Below are positions 52,754-60,729 of a DNA stretch of 64,000 bases, piece after piece. The DNA is from Methanobacteriota archaeon. Lineage in GTDB: Archaea > Thermoplasmatota > Thermoplasmata > Thermoplasmatales > ARK-15. The stretch lies in the NCBI GenBank assembly GCA_009758405.1, contig WSBC01000016.1, forward strand, positions 248,001-312,000, read 5' to 3'. The first letter of the stretch is position 1, and each line of letters starts with the position of its first letter. A program made the translations under genes and the position numbers. The notes under the pieces were generated by a model. That model had not been told where the DNA came from and did no database searches. It saw nothing but the letters and a program-made list of their open reading frames with translations.

Positions 52754-53975
52754 TTATACCGTAGCCTATAAGTCTCCACCTATTCTGTATTTTTCTTCCT
52801 ATTGCCACTCTCTGATTTTTCTCTGCAATTACGGGATATTTGAGATTTATATCTATGGAATCGGACCTGGCACTTTTAACACTTCCCACAGTCGTTGTAG
52901 TACCCACACTCAGCATCAGTGCCTCTCCAGTTCTTATTTTTTCCACCTTCAGTTCCTCGATATGTCCAACAACATAATCCAACAGATGAACATCAATTGT
53001 AAGATCTAATGACAACTCAGGCAATGTGCCTGGCATTCCAGCCATCCTTCCTATGAGTCCATCAGCCTTTGTAAGTGATGGATCCAGTCTTGTACCAATT
53101 GCAACAAGTCCCCCTGGCTTTACCTCATCCCATCTTCTACCACCGGAATATAGAGAAACAATATCTGCATAAATGGGTTCCCATGTGGTTTTTCTGTTCT
53201 TGGTTACCTGGAAGCCTGGGGAGATCTCTATCTCATCTCCCACCCTAAATTTTCCCTGTATCAGTGATCCTCCAATTACACCACCCTGAAGCTTATCCGG
53301 TGGAGTCCCTGGCTTGTTTACATCAAAAGATCTTGCAATATACATTCTTGCTGGTTTTCCTGGATCAAAATGTGGTGTTTTAATCACCTTTTCAATTGCC
53401 TCAATAAGTACATCAATATTTGTGTCATGGTGGGCACTAACAGGTATTATTGGTGCATTTTCTGCAATTGTTCCCTTTACAAAATCCTTTATCTCTTTAT
53501 AATTTTCCCTTGCCCTTTCATCTGTCACAAGATCTATTTTGTTCTGAACAATTACTATTTGTTCCACCCCTACAATCTCTAGTGCTTTGAGATGCTCCCT
53601 AGTTTGTGGCTGTGGACATTTCTGATTTGCTGCCACAATCAAAAGAGCTCCATTCATTATGGCAGCACCTGAAAGCATTGTGGCCATTAAGGTTTCGTGG
53701 CCTGGAGAATCTACAAATGAAACTACCCTTTCAAGTTCGAGTTTTCCAGAACAATTTAAATTTGCGGATGAAACATACCTTTTTTTACCATCCTCTTCAC
53801 ATATGTAAAAGGCAGCATCCGCATAACCAAGTTTTATTGAAACCCCTCTCTTTATCTCTTCACTGTAGGTATCTGTCCAAGTACCAGTAAGTGCCTTTGT
53901 AAGCGTAGTCTTTCCATGGTCCACATGACCTACCATTCCGATATTTATTTCGGGTTGCCTTGGCATCTCTGTCAT
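52746..53975 (-). CDS. eif2g: Translation initiation factor aIF2 subunit gamma
   Basis: GTPase subunit of aIF2, which delivers initiator Met-tRNA to the ribosome (409 residues). G1 [10 protein letters not shown], switch II region [15 protein letters not shown]4 VQNKIDLV and G5 IIPVSAHHD are intact. A zinc-knuckle-like insert is reduced here ([19 protein letters not shown]), and the two beta-barrel domains follow. Start overlaps eS6 by 4 nt. [14 protein letters not shown] is an alternative start three residues in. Confidence 0.96.
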   Translation of the reverse strand: MTEMPRQPEINIGMVGHVDHGKTTLTKALTGTWTDTYSEEIKRGVSIKLGYADAAFYICEEDGKKRYVSSANLNCSGKLELERVVSFVDSPGHETLMATMLSGAAIMNGALLIVAANQKCPQPQTREHLKALEIVGVEQIVIVQNKIDLVTDERARENYKEIKDFVKGTIAENAPIIPVSAHHDTNIDVLIEAIEKVIKTPHFDPGKPARMYIARSFDVNKPGTPPDKLQGGVIGGSLIQGKFRVGDEIEISPGFQVTKNRKTTWEPIYADIVSLYSGGRRWDEVKPGGLVAIGTRLDPSLTKADGLIGRMAGMPGTLPELSLDLTIDVHLLDYVVGHIEELKVEKIRTGEALMLSVGTTTTVGSVKSARSDSIDINLKYPVIAEKNQRVAIGRKIQNRWRLIGYGIIK

Positions 53976-54364
53976 GCTGTTCCTTCATCCTTCTTTTCTT
54001 CAAAAATTGGCTTTTCTCCATATTCTACTATAACTGTATTGATTTGTACAATCTCAGAGGTTATTGTATTTCCCCTGAGTATCTTTTTCTTTCTCATTCC
54101 CTTCCTTTTTGGATGGAATCCAAAACCAGAAGATAATAAAACAGCTTTTCTTACACCGCCTGGGATACTTGGAGACATTGGAAAACCATCCTTATCTGTA
54201 CCACCTGTTATCTTAAGTCTATAACCATCAAATCCAATTAAAGATCCCTCAATGGTATCCCCTATTTTTTTTCCAATTAGGGAATCTGCTGGCCTTTCCG
54301 AAATTTCCCTTTGGAGGCTCTTTCCTGATTTTGGATCTGACACAACAATTCTGAATGTTGCCAT
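53972..54364 (-). CDS. rps6e: 30S ribosomal protein S6e (eS6)
   Basis: Small-subunit protein (130 residues). [32 protein letters not shown]-like [19 protein letters not shown] and [19 protein letters not shown] are the family core. The ATG at 54364, with ggtgg just upstream, is preferred over the TTG at 54370. eS6-aIF2-gamma is a widespread archaeal pair. Confidence 0.96.
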   Translation of the reverse strand: MATFRIVVSDPKSGKSLQREISERPADSLIGKKIGDTIEGSLIGFDGYRLKITGGTDKDGFPMSPSIPGGVRKAVLLSSGFGFHPKRKGMRKKKILRGNTITSEIVQINTVIVEYGEKPIFEEKKDEGTA

Positions 54365-54429
54365 AATCAATAACCACCTTTATTTTTTTCTAATATACCA
54401 CCCATATATTTTAACATTATGGAAATCAT

Positions 54430-54879
54430 CTATAGGGTGGTTTGATATATTATCCTGTTTTCATAAATTATATTAAATGTTGATCCTGAAATATAATTCT
54501 GTGATGATCCCTTTATAATAATAGAGTCACCAGCAGTCAATTTATTTGAATTAACATAATTTTTTAATTCAATTGTAAAATTAATTCCACCTAATGTAAT
54601 GTTATAAATATTTTTTTGAAAATTATATATATTTACCATTGAGATATTTGTGCCCTTAATAATCTCAATAGAAAATGGTGGTGGAACTGTTCCAGAGGTA
54701 ATGCTTATAACTGTTTCATTGACATTATGTTCAACATATCCATTTAGATATATGTTTCCTGATTGAATGCCAGAAAGTGACTCAAATCCATAATGAAGTA
54801 CAATTATTGTAAGTATAAATGTTATTGATATTATCAGGATTTCACCAACTATGGGGGAAACCCCCTTCTCTCCCGTCAT
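54430..54879 (-). CDS. Archaeal type IV pilin-like protein
   Basis: A 149-residue protein with a class III prepilin signal: short basic leader MTGEKGVSPIVGEILII followed by one hydrophobic helix (SITFILTIIVLHYGFESL). A small beta-rich domain with N-x-T/S sequons (NVNETV) follows. This is the DUF1628/archaeal pilin pattern (G-x-S-P-I/V). It would be processed by a prepilin peptidase and exposed at the surface. It is a single gene with no pilus assembly genes nearby, downstream of the IS-derived region. Confidence 0.78.
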   Translation of the reverse strand: MTGEKGVSPIVGEILIISITFILTIIVLHYGFESLSGIQSGNIYLNGYVEHNVNETVISITSGTVPPPFSIEIIKGTNISMVNIYNFQKNIYNITLGGINFTIELKNYVNSNKLTAGDSIIIKGSSQNYISGSTFNIIYENRIIYQTTL

Positions 54880-55040
54880 TAAAAAAATAATAAAAAAATA
54901 ATATATAAATATTACTAAAATCTTCTGAAAAATCTAAAAATTTTAATACAATATTTTTAATCATATCCATCTAGCAATTGCTATTTTTATATAAAAATAA
55001 TAGGAAGATATAATCATTATAAAGTATAACTTCATATCAG

Positions 55041-55081
55041 GGATCCATAATTGGCTTTATAGAAATCCTATCTATGGATCC
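55041..55081. repeat. Perfect 9-bp inverted repeat at element end
   Basis: GGATCCATA (55041-55049) and TATGGATCC (55073-55081) are perfect reverse complements around atagaaatcctat, the block shared with the end of the 20-kb element. It may be a hairpin at the right end. The 20-kb copy has only a partial counterpart. Confidence 0.5.
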
Positions 55082-55160
55082 TATATCCGCTTTCCATTTT
55101 TATACTTTATCATTACTTTACTTGATGTTCTTTTAGCCCTTTATTGGGCAGGGTAATGGG
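55054..55160 (-). repeat. IS right-end block with hairpin (copy B)
   Basis: It shares atagaaatcctat, gctttccat, atcatt, tttttagccctt and ggg with copy A at 20214-20330, in order. The hairpin GCCC-TTTATT-GGGC (55136-55149) differs from copy A only in the loop. No transposase is attached. The strand is given as for the tnpB orientation at 20 kb. Confidence 0.6.
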
Positions 55161-55250
55161 TTTAAGTTCAAGCATTATAAAAATATTATTTAAAAATAAA
55201 TATAATTATATCTATTTATATTAAAAAATTATAAATAAAATTAATAAAAA

Positions 55251-55412
55251 ATGCATTAATTAAAAGAAGTTTGTTAATTCAATCAGATGAATAAGATTAA
55301 TTCAAGAAAAGAAATAATAACGAAATTTTATAATATTCATATAGTAATTAAAGGAGAATAAAAATTTTTTTAAAAAGAAATCTAATTGACTCCATAATGG
55401 AAAAATTTTAAT
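55251..55412 (+). repeat. Dispersed intergenic repeat, copy R3
   Basis: Begins atgcattaattaaaag and contains gatgaataagattaattc, gaaatttta, atattcat and tttttttaaaaagaaatctaattgac. It ends in aaaaatttta, a TATA-like box about 30 nt before the ATG of the DUF47 gene at 55436. Less like R1/R2 than those are to each other, and closest to R4 at its right end. Confidence 0.65.
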
Positions 55413-55435
55413 TAAAGACGTATAATTAACATAAT

Positions 55436-56098
55436 ATGCATTTATTTAGGAAAAAGGAAGAAAAAAAGGTAGCCGATAACTATGCAAAACAAATTGAGGA
55501 GGTCCTAAAGGCCTCACATTTACTTCCCGATGCAAAAAATTATTTAATTAATCTGGACTATGAATCCCTGGATAACCTTGCCAAGAAATTAATGGAAATA
55601 AGCAACAATGAAAAACAAATAAAAAAAGAAAATGAAAGGATGTTATACCAGGGACTTTTATTTCCCGAGGATAGATTCCTATTTATTACACTTTCTGAAA
55701 AAATTGATAAGGTAATGAATAAGATTAATCAATCTGTAAGGGCTATAACAGAAAGAAAAATACCATTACCTGGTATCAATTTTTTAAGGGATTCAGGACT
55801 CAATGAATTTTTAGATTTAACTATAAAATCTGTTGAAAAACTTGATCTTGCCATTAAGGAATTATTCGCTGGAGAAAATGATGTAATATCCATATGCAAT
55901 GAAATAGAAAATCTTGAAGGTAAAATAGATGAAATTAAATTAAAAATATTGAAGGAAATTCATTTACTAGAAAAGGACCTCGATGTATTTACAATATTAC
56001 AGATTGAAAATATTGTTCATAGAATAGATGAGATTAGCGATGAGGCTGAGGATTCATCAGATATCATAATATTGGTGAAATCATTATCATTACCATAA
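55436..56098 (+). CDS. DUF47/PhoU-like phosphate transport accessory protein
   Basis: A 220-residue all-helical protein of the DUF47 (PhoU-related) family: LFRKKEEKKVADNYAKQIEE start and the LEKDLDVFTILQIENIVHRIDEISDEAEDSSD stretch near the end, with the D-x-x-E/D pairs that bind metal in PhoU proteins. DUF47 proteins normally pair with PiT phosphate transporters. A PiT gene lies tail-to-tail with it and overlaps by 35 nt. The ATG lies about 30 nt after the TATA-like end of repeat R3, so a leaderless mRNA is likely. Confidence 0.85.
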   Translation: MHLFRKKEEKKVADNYAKQIEEVLKASHLLPDAKNYLINLDYESLDNLAKKLMEISNNEKQIKKENERMLYQGLLFPEDRFLFITLSEKIDKVMNKINQSVRAITERKIPLPGINFLRDSGLNEFLDLTIKSVEKLDLAIKELFAGENDVISICNEIENLEGKIDEIKLKILKEIHLLEKDLDVFTILQIENIVHRIDEISDEAEDSSDIIILVKSLSLP

Positions 56099-56963
56099 CC
56101 ATAAAGGCTGAGAAAAGTGGAGTAATTGCCCAGGAAAGTATTAACTGATTTACCCTTTTAAGATTTATTTCAACATATCCCTTGGAAAATCCAGTTCCTA
56201 TAATTGATCCCATTACCCCCTGTGTAATAGATACGGGCATATGCAACTGTGTAAAGATCTCTACCACAATAGATGATGATATTTGAGAAACAACTGCCCT
56301 TTCTCTATTAAGACGTACTATAGATCTTTTTACATTATAGTAAGTAAAAGTATTTAAAAAAAAGGTACCAAAAAATATTCCAAGAATTATTGCAATGAAG
56401 TTATATGTATTTGGATCAATGGCGTATAGAAATCCTAATGTATTTGCTCCAAATGTATAAGAAAGAAATGCGCTGGAAGACATTAAAAATATCATTGTTA
56501 CCCTAGATCCAATTGATTTTTTTCTTCTTTTTGAAATTTTATTGTATATAATATAACCTAATATTATTGACATTGCAAAAGAGAGTATCCATGATATGAA
56601 AATAAATATGGTAGATAATTTGAGGGATCTTGAATATAAAGAAAAGCCTATAATTGCCCCTGTAAATACCATTCCGGCTGATAATGGATAGGACAACAAA
56701 GTAAATATGAAGAATATTATTAAAGAGGATAAAAAAATATAAAATGGTATTATTTCTACTCCAGTTATATAATTAAGTGAAAGGAGCATTTTATTCCCTT
56801 CTAAAATAAAACCAATTAGTATAAATAGAAATACAAATAATGTAGAATAATTTCTGCCCATTATACCCGAGGATCTCAAAGGCCCAAGAATCAATGTACT
56901 ATTATTCCCTGAAATTATCGAAGAAAGTAAAAATACAATCAAAAATAGTATTATTATTGACAA
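56064..56963 (-). CDS. PiT-family phosphate (or other anion) permease
   Basis: Integral membrane protein (299 residues, about nine helices) of the inorganic phosphate transporter PiT family. The C-terminal signature MPVSITQGVMGSIIGTG is clear. The two inverted-repeat signatures that usually read G-x-N-D appear here as GNNSTLILGP and GANTLGFL, so both Asp are replaced. The substrate may therefore differ from the sodium- or proton-coupled phosphate of standard PiT. It is convergent with, and overlaps, the DUF47 gene. Confidence 0.8.
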   Translation of the reverse strand: MSIIILFLIVFLLSSIISGNNSTLILGPLRSSGIMGRNYSTLFVFLFILIGFILEGNKMLLSLNYITGVEIIPFYIFLSSLIIFFIFTLLSYPLSAGMVFTGAIIGFSLYSRSLKLSTIFIFISWILSFAMSIILGYIIYNKISKRRKKSIGSRVTMIFLMSSSAFLSYTFGANTLGFLYAIDPNTYNFIAIILGIFFGTFFLNTFTYYNVKRSIVRLNRERAVVSQISSSIVVEIFTQLHMPVSITQGVMGSIIGTGFSKGYVEINLKRVNQLILSWAITPLFSAFMVMVMIMISPIL

Positions 56964-56980
56964 ATAGATTCCCCACTAAT

Positions 56981-59332
56981 TTAAAGGAAATCCTCTAGTG
57001 TACCCTTCTTCTTTTTCTTATTCTCCTCAAACAATGTCGTTTGCCTCTTTCCCGTAATCAATGCATTCTGATCTAGTTCAAAGACCTCTGTAATTCTCGA
57101 AAGTGTTTCTGCAAGTCTTCTTGCGTAATATTCATAGTCAGGCTTTTTTGTAAATGGTCTACCGCTTACGTAAGGCTCTACCTCCTGAGGACTTTTTCTA
57201 TCATTTACCACAATCCATGAAACCTTCATTCCAGGAACAAATTCATATCCCATTTCTTGCAACTTTCTTGCAGCCTGAACATTTGGCATAGAATCTGGAT
57301 TTTTATACTGTTTTATATCCCTTACACTCCTTGATATTACAAGTTTTTCAATGGGTATTTGTCCCTTCTTTACCTGATCTATTATTTCCTTTGATCTCCT
57401 CTTTGCCTCGTCAAGTTTTCCGTCAAGTATAAGCTGAAATATCTCCATAAGTATTTCACTCTGAAGGTCAAAACTATCTGTCCTTCTTGTTTCATAACCC
57501 CTTACCACAATCTGGCCCCTCTCTTCTGGTGGGAAAACTACTCTCCCCACATACCTCTTCTTTGCACCATGTGAAAAGAATGGCTCTAAAACTTGCTCAA
57601 ACTCAAAAATTAGGTTCTCTTTTTTAGATATTTCTTCAGCAATTTGCATACCAAATTTAACAGTATCCTCAAGGTTTTGTTTTGGTGATATGAAAAATAC
57701 ACTGTCAGTATCGCCATAAACTACCTTTATGCCCCTCTCAGTGAGATCATTGATTACACTTTTAACCGTTTCCCTCCCAAATGCAGTAATGCTTGATCCA
57801 ATCTCTTTGTTTGTGAATCTGTAAAATGATGATGCAAAAACACCATAGAATGAATTCATGAGTATTTTTATTGCCTGTTGCAGTCCATCATAATATCTTC
57901 TCGTCTCTCCAGTAGAGTTTTTCATTTTTTCCTTTATCTCATCCCTCTGAATCATTAGGTCCTTCAATATTTTAGGAACTAGACCCTCTTTTACATTTTT
58001 TGAAAGAAACCTGGCACCGGATGGACTTACAATTGTACCATCTTTGCTAAGGGTTGTGAAACAAATATTATATTTTATTATTATTGAAGGATACATGGAT
58101 TTAAAATCCAAGACGCATACCCAATGATATAATCCAGGTTCAATTGTATGTACATAACCACCCTCTATTCTTTCCTCCTCTTCCTCCTGAGACATCATCA
58201 ATGGAACACCTATACCATTTCTATCAGCCTCTCTAATTAATATTGAATCTATTAATGTTGAAGCACCTGAATTCATAACATCATCAAGGGGAAGTTTTGA
58301 TACCGATGAAAGATCCTGGTATTTTCTCAGAACCTCAATCTTCATTAATATTTTTAATGCAAGTACTGCATCGTTTATACAGTATTGTATAACCTTTTCC
58401 CTGTCATTGTTCCATTCTTCATCCATCCTTGACCTATCAACATCAAATTTTTCTTCACCAAGTAATTCTTTTGCCACAGCATTAAGTGTTTCCTGCTTTG
58501 GTTTTATCTCCCTTTTCACATTCCACCATGCATCTGCAACGATCCTACCATGAACCCTCCAAAACTGCCCCATTATTCTTTGCGGCTCTGAACTATCCCT
58601 AGCAATGGGAAATCCTATTTTAAGATCCTTTGCAATCTCAATTATATATGGCAGATCATATCCATCGATATTATAACCCGTTATAACATCCGGGTCCTCT
58701 CTTTTTATTATTTCTATGAATTTCGTTATAATATCTTTATTATCATTTCCTTCTATGTGTAAAGTCTCTATCTTACCATTTTCATATATCGCTATCCCAA
58801 TTGTAAGAATTTTCTTTTCTTTTATTGAATTTTCTATATCAAATGAAAGTATCTTTAAATCTGGTATAAACGGATCTACATTTTTAATTGAATTCGCCTC
58901 TATAACATAATCTGTAGTATACTTTTTTTCCTTTTTTTCCTCACCTTCAACAAGTATGCATGAACCAAGGTCCAAATCATACACAAACCTATGGTGAAAT
59001 GGTATATCTGCTGCAAGCACCTGGCATCTTTCTCCAGCAATTTTTCTATAGTTTGGTACCTTCCATGGTGAATAAAGTGTGATCTTTTTACATTTTCTTA
59101 TTTTTCCAGAGACCCAAAGATCAACATCATCCATCCTGATTATTTCAGGATCCCTTTCCCAAGTACTTATTAAATCTTCAGGGGGTTCAACAACATAAAA
59201 GTAAGGCTTAAAATTTCTGTATCTTACGGTGACACTCTTTCCATCATCAGTTTTTCCAAACAATTCCACCACTACATTTTTTTCATCACTTCTATCATAG
59301 GAACCTGAGAGTATTCTCATTTTTACCTGCAT
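56981..59332 (-). CDS. polB: Family B DNA polymerase
   Basis: Replicative/repair DNA polymerase with proofreading (783 residues, typical archaeal length, no intein). Exonuclease motifs: LSFDIENSI, ITGYNIDGYDLPYI and YCINDAVLA. Polymerase motifs: DFKSMYPSIIIKYN (A), KILMNSFYGVF (B) and YGDTDSVFFI (C). The C-terminal tail ends RQTTLFEENKKKKKGTLEDFL, where QTTLFEE looks like a PCNA-interacting motif. The ATG at 59332 lies about 25 nt after aaatttaatta. 59320 is an alternative. Confidence 0.97.
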   Translation of the reverse strand: MQVKMRILSGSYDRSDEKNVVVELFGKTDDGKSVTVRYRNFKPYFYVVEPPEDLISTWERDPEIIRMDDVDLWVSGKIRKCKKITLYSPWKVPNYRKIAGERCQVLAADIPFHHRFVYDLDLGSCILVEGEEKKEKKYTTDYVIEANSIKNVDPFIPDLKILSFDIENSIKEKKILTIGIAIYENGKIETLHIEGNDNKDIITKFIEIIKREDPDVITGYNIDGYDLPYIIEIAKDLKIGFPIARDSSEPQRIMGQFWRVHGRIVADAWWNVKREIKPKQETLNAVAKELLGEEKFDVDRSRMDEEWNNDREKVIQYCINDAVLALKILMKIEVLRKYQDLSSVSKLPLDDVMNSGASTLIDSILIREADRNGIGVPLMMSQEEEEERIEGGYVHTIEPGLYHWVCVLDFKSMYPSIIIKYNICFTTLSKDGTIVSPSGARFLSKNVKEGLVPKILKDLMIQRDEIKEKMKNSTGETRRYYDGLQQAIKILMNSFYGVFASSFYRFTNKEIGSSITAFGRETVKSVINDLTERGIKVVYGDTDSVFFISPKQNLEDTVKFGMQIAEEISKKENLIFEFEQVLEPFFSHGAKKRYVGRVVFPPEERGQIVVRGYETRRTDSFDLQSEILMEIFQLILDGKLDEAKRRSKEIIDQVKKGQIPIEKLVISRSVRDIKQYKNPDSMPNVQAARKLQEMGYEFVPGMKVSWIVVNDRKSPQEVEPYVSGRPFTKKPDYEYYARRLAETLSRITEVFELDQNALITGKRQTTLFEENKKKKKGTLEDFL

Positions 59333-59408
59333 AATTAAACATTTAAAGAGAGTTAATTAAATTTTCTTTGAGGTAAATTTTATTATTCAATTTATCATTA
59401 TTATTTTT

Positions 59409-59888
59409 ATGAGGATAGAGATAAACGGCTGGGAAACAAATTTAAGATTTTCAGCATCTCACTTTATACCATTTCATGGTAAATGCCAGAGGCTTCATGG
59501 CCATGACTATGGTTTAAAGGTAATTATTGAGGGAGAAATTAATGAAAATTTTATGCTTGTTGATTTCATTGAAATTAAGAAAAATTTGAGGGATTTGTTA
59601 GAAAAAATAGACCACCACGTCATTATACCTTCAAAATCAAGGTTTATTGATGTTCAGGAGCTAGAGGCAAGAGTGATAGTTTCATTCGAGGATAAGGAAT
59701 ACATATTTCCTAGCGAGGATGTTTATTTCATGGATATAGAGGTAACTACCGCAGAAGAGATATCAAGGTATATACTCGAAAAATTTTTGCAATCCTTTAG
59801 TATACCAAGTAATGTTAAAAAGATATCAATTTGTATTGAAGAAGGACCTGGACAAGGAGCATGTTATGAAAAGGTGTTAAAAGGATGA
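59409..59888 (+). CDS. queD: 6-carboxy-5,6,7,8-tetrahydropterin synthase
   Basis: QueD/PTPS family (159 residues), the second archaeosine pathway step from dihydroneopterin triphosphate. Zinc and catalytic residues: His in FSASHFIPFHGKC (Cys nucleophile) and LHGHDYGLKV. TTAEEISRYILEKF and the terminal EGPGQGACYE with Glu are present. It overlaps queC by 4 nt. Confidence 0.92.
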   Translation: MRIEINGWETNLRFSASHFIPFHGKCQRLHGHDYGLKVIIEGEINENFMLVDFIEIKKNLRDLLEKIDHHVIIPSKSRFIDVQELEARVIVSFEDKEYIFPSEDVYFMDIEVTTAEEISRYILEKFLQSFSIPSNVKKISICIEEGPGQGACYEKVLKG

Positions 59889-60595
59889 AGGCTGTTGTTC
59901 TTTTATCCGGAGGGCTAGATAGCGCTACGACGCTCGCTATAGCACTTTCCATGGGATATGAGACATATCCAATTACATTTAGGTATGGCCAAAGACATTC
60001 AAGGGAATTTGAGAGTGCAAAAAAATTGTGTGAATATTATGGATTGAATCTTAAGGTAATAGATGTTACACTTGATAGAATTGGTGGAAGCGCACTAACT
60101 TCAAATCAGGAGATACCAGAAAGGAAGGATGTTTCGGAGATCGGCGCTGAAATACCTGTTACCTATGTACCAGCAAGGAATACAATATTTATCTCCATCG
60201 CTCTTTCATATGCTGAGACTATTGGAGCCGAAAAGATATTCATAGGTGTAAATGCACTAGATTATTCAGGTTATCCTGATTGTAGACCTGAATATATAGA
60301 AGAATTTAACAGGCTATCAAGGCTTGCAACAAAGGTAGGTGTAGAAGGTAGACCAATTGAAATAGTAGCCCCCTTAATTAATATGAGTAAAGCGGAGATT
60401 ATTAAGAAAGGTATGGAATTGAAAGTTCCATACCAATTAACATGGTCTTGTTACAGGGGTGGAAATAGGGCATGTGGAAGGTGTGATTCATGCATACTTA
60501 GATTAAAGGGTTTTATGGAGGCGGGTGAAAAGGATCCTTTGGATTATGAAACTTATCCTGAGTTTTATCTTAAATATCTGGAGGGGAGTAAATGA
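59885..60595 (+). CDS. queC: 7-cyano-7-deazaguanine synthase
   Basis: ATP-dependent enzyme making preQ0 from 7-carboxy-7-deazaguanine (236 residues). PP-loop LLSGGLDSATTLAIA, VPARNTIFISIALSYAE and the C-terminal zinc site SCYRGGNRACGRCDSC are present. PreQ0 would be the precursor of archaeosine at tRNA position 15. The gene overlaps queD upstream by 4 nt, and its stop overlaps the ATG of the next small gene. Confidence 0.95.
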   Translation: MKAVVLLSGGLDSATTLAIALSMGYETYPITFRYGQRHSREFESAKKLCEYYGLNLKVIDVTLDRIGGSALTSNQEIPERKDVSEIGAEIPVTYVPARNTIFISIALSYAETIGAEKIFIGVNALDYSGYPDCRPEYIEEFNRLSRLATKVGVEGRPIEIVAPLINMSKAEIIKKGMELKVPYQLTWSCYRGGNRACGRCDSCILRLKGFMEAGEKDPLDYETYPEFYLKYLEGSK

Positions 60596-60729
60596 TACTT
60601 GGTCTTTGTTACATCTGCGGTAGGCCTGCAAAACATGTTTGCAAATTATGTGGTAGGCAAGTATGTGATGAACATTATATATCTTCCCTGGGTATTTGTA
60701 CCACTTGCTATTTAAAGAAGGGGAAGTGA
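60592..60729 (+). CDS. Small double zinc-finger protein, 45 residues
   Basis: Too short for the ORF track: ILGLCYICGRPAKHVCKLCG then QVCDEHY and GICTTCY. Four Cys pairs or Cys-His sets (CYIC, CKLC, C-x2-H, CTTC) in a B-box or HIT-like arrangement could bind two zinc ions. The ATGA overlap with queC shows coupling to the archaeosine operon. Small zinc-finger proteins of this kind are common in archaea but without assigned function. Its 3' end overlaps the convergent pheS by 18 nt. Confidence 0.75.
   Translation: MILGLCYICGRPAKHVCKLCGRQVCDEHYISSLGICTTCYLKKGK

Larger units (their letters stand above)
54880..55435. other. Intergenic region holding MITE-like element remains
   Basis: About 555 nt with no ORF. 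It holds a 9-bp perfect inverted repeat (55041-55081), an IS right-end block with hairpin (55054-55160) and repeat copy R3 (55251-55412). The order matches the tnpB element at 20 kb with tnpB deleted. The far left, 54880-55020, is plain AT-rich spacer. Confidence 0.65.
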
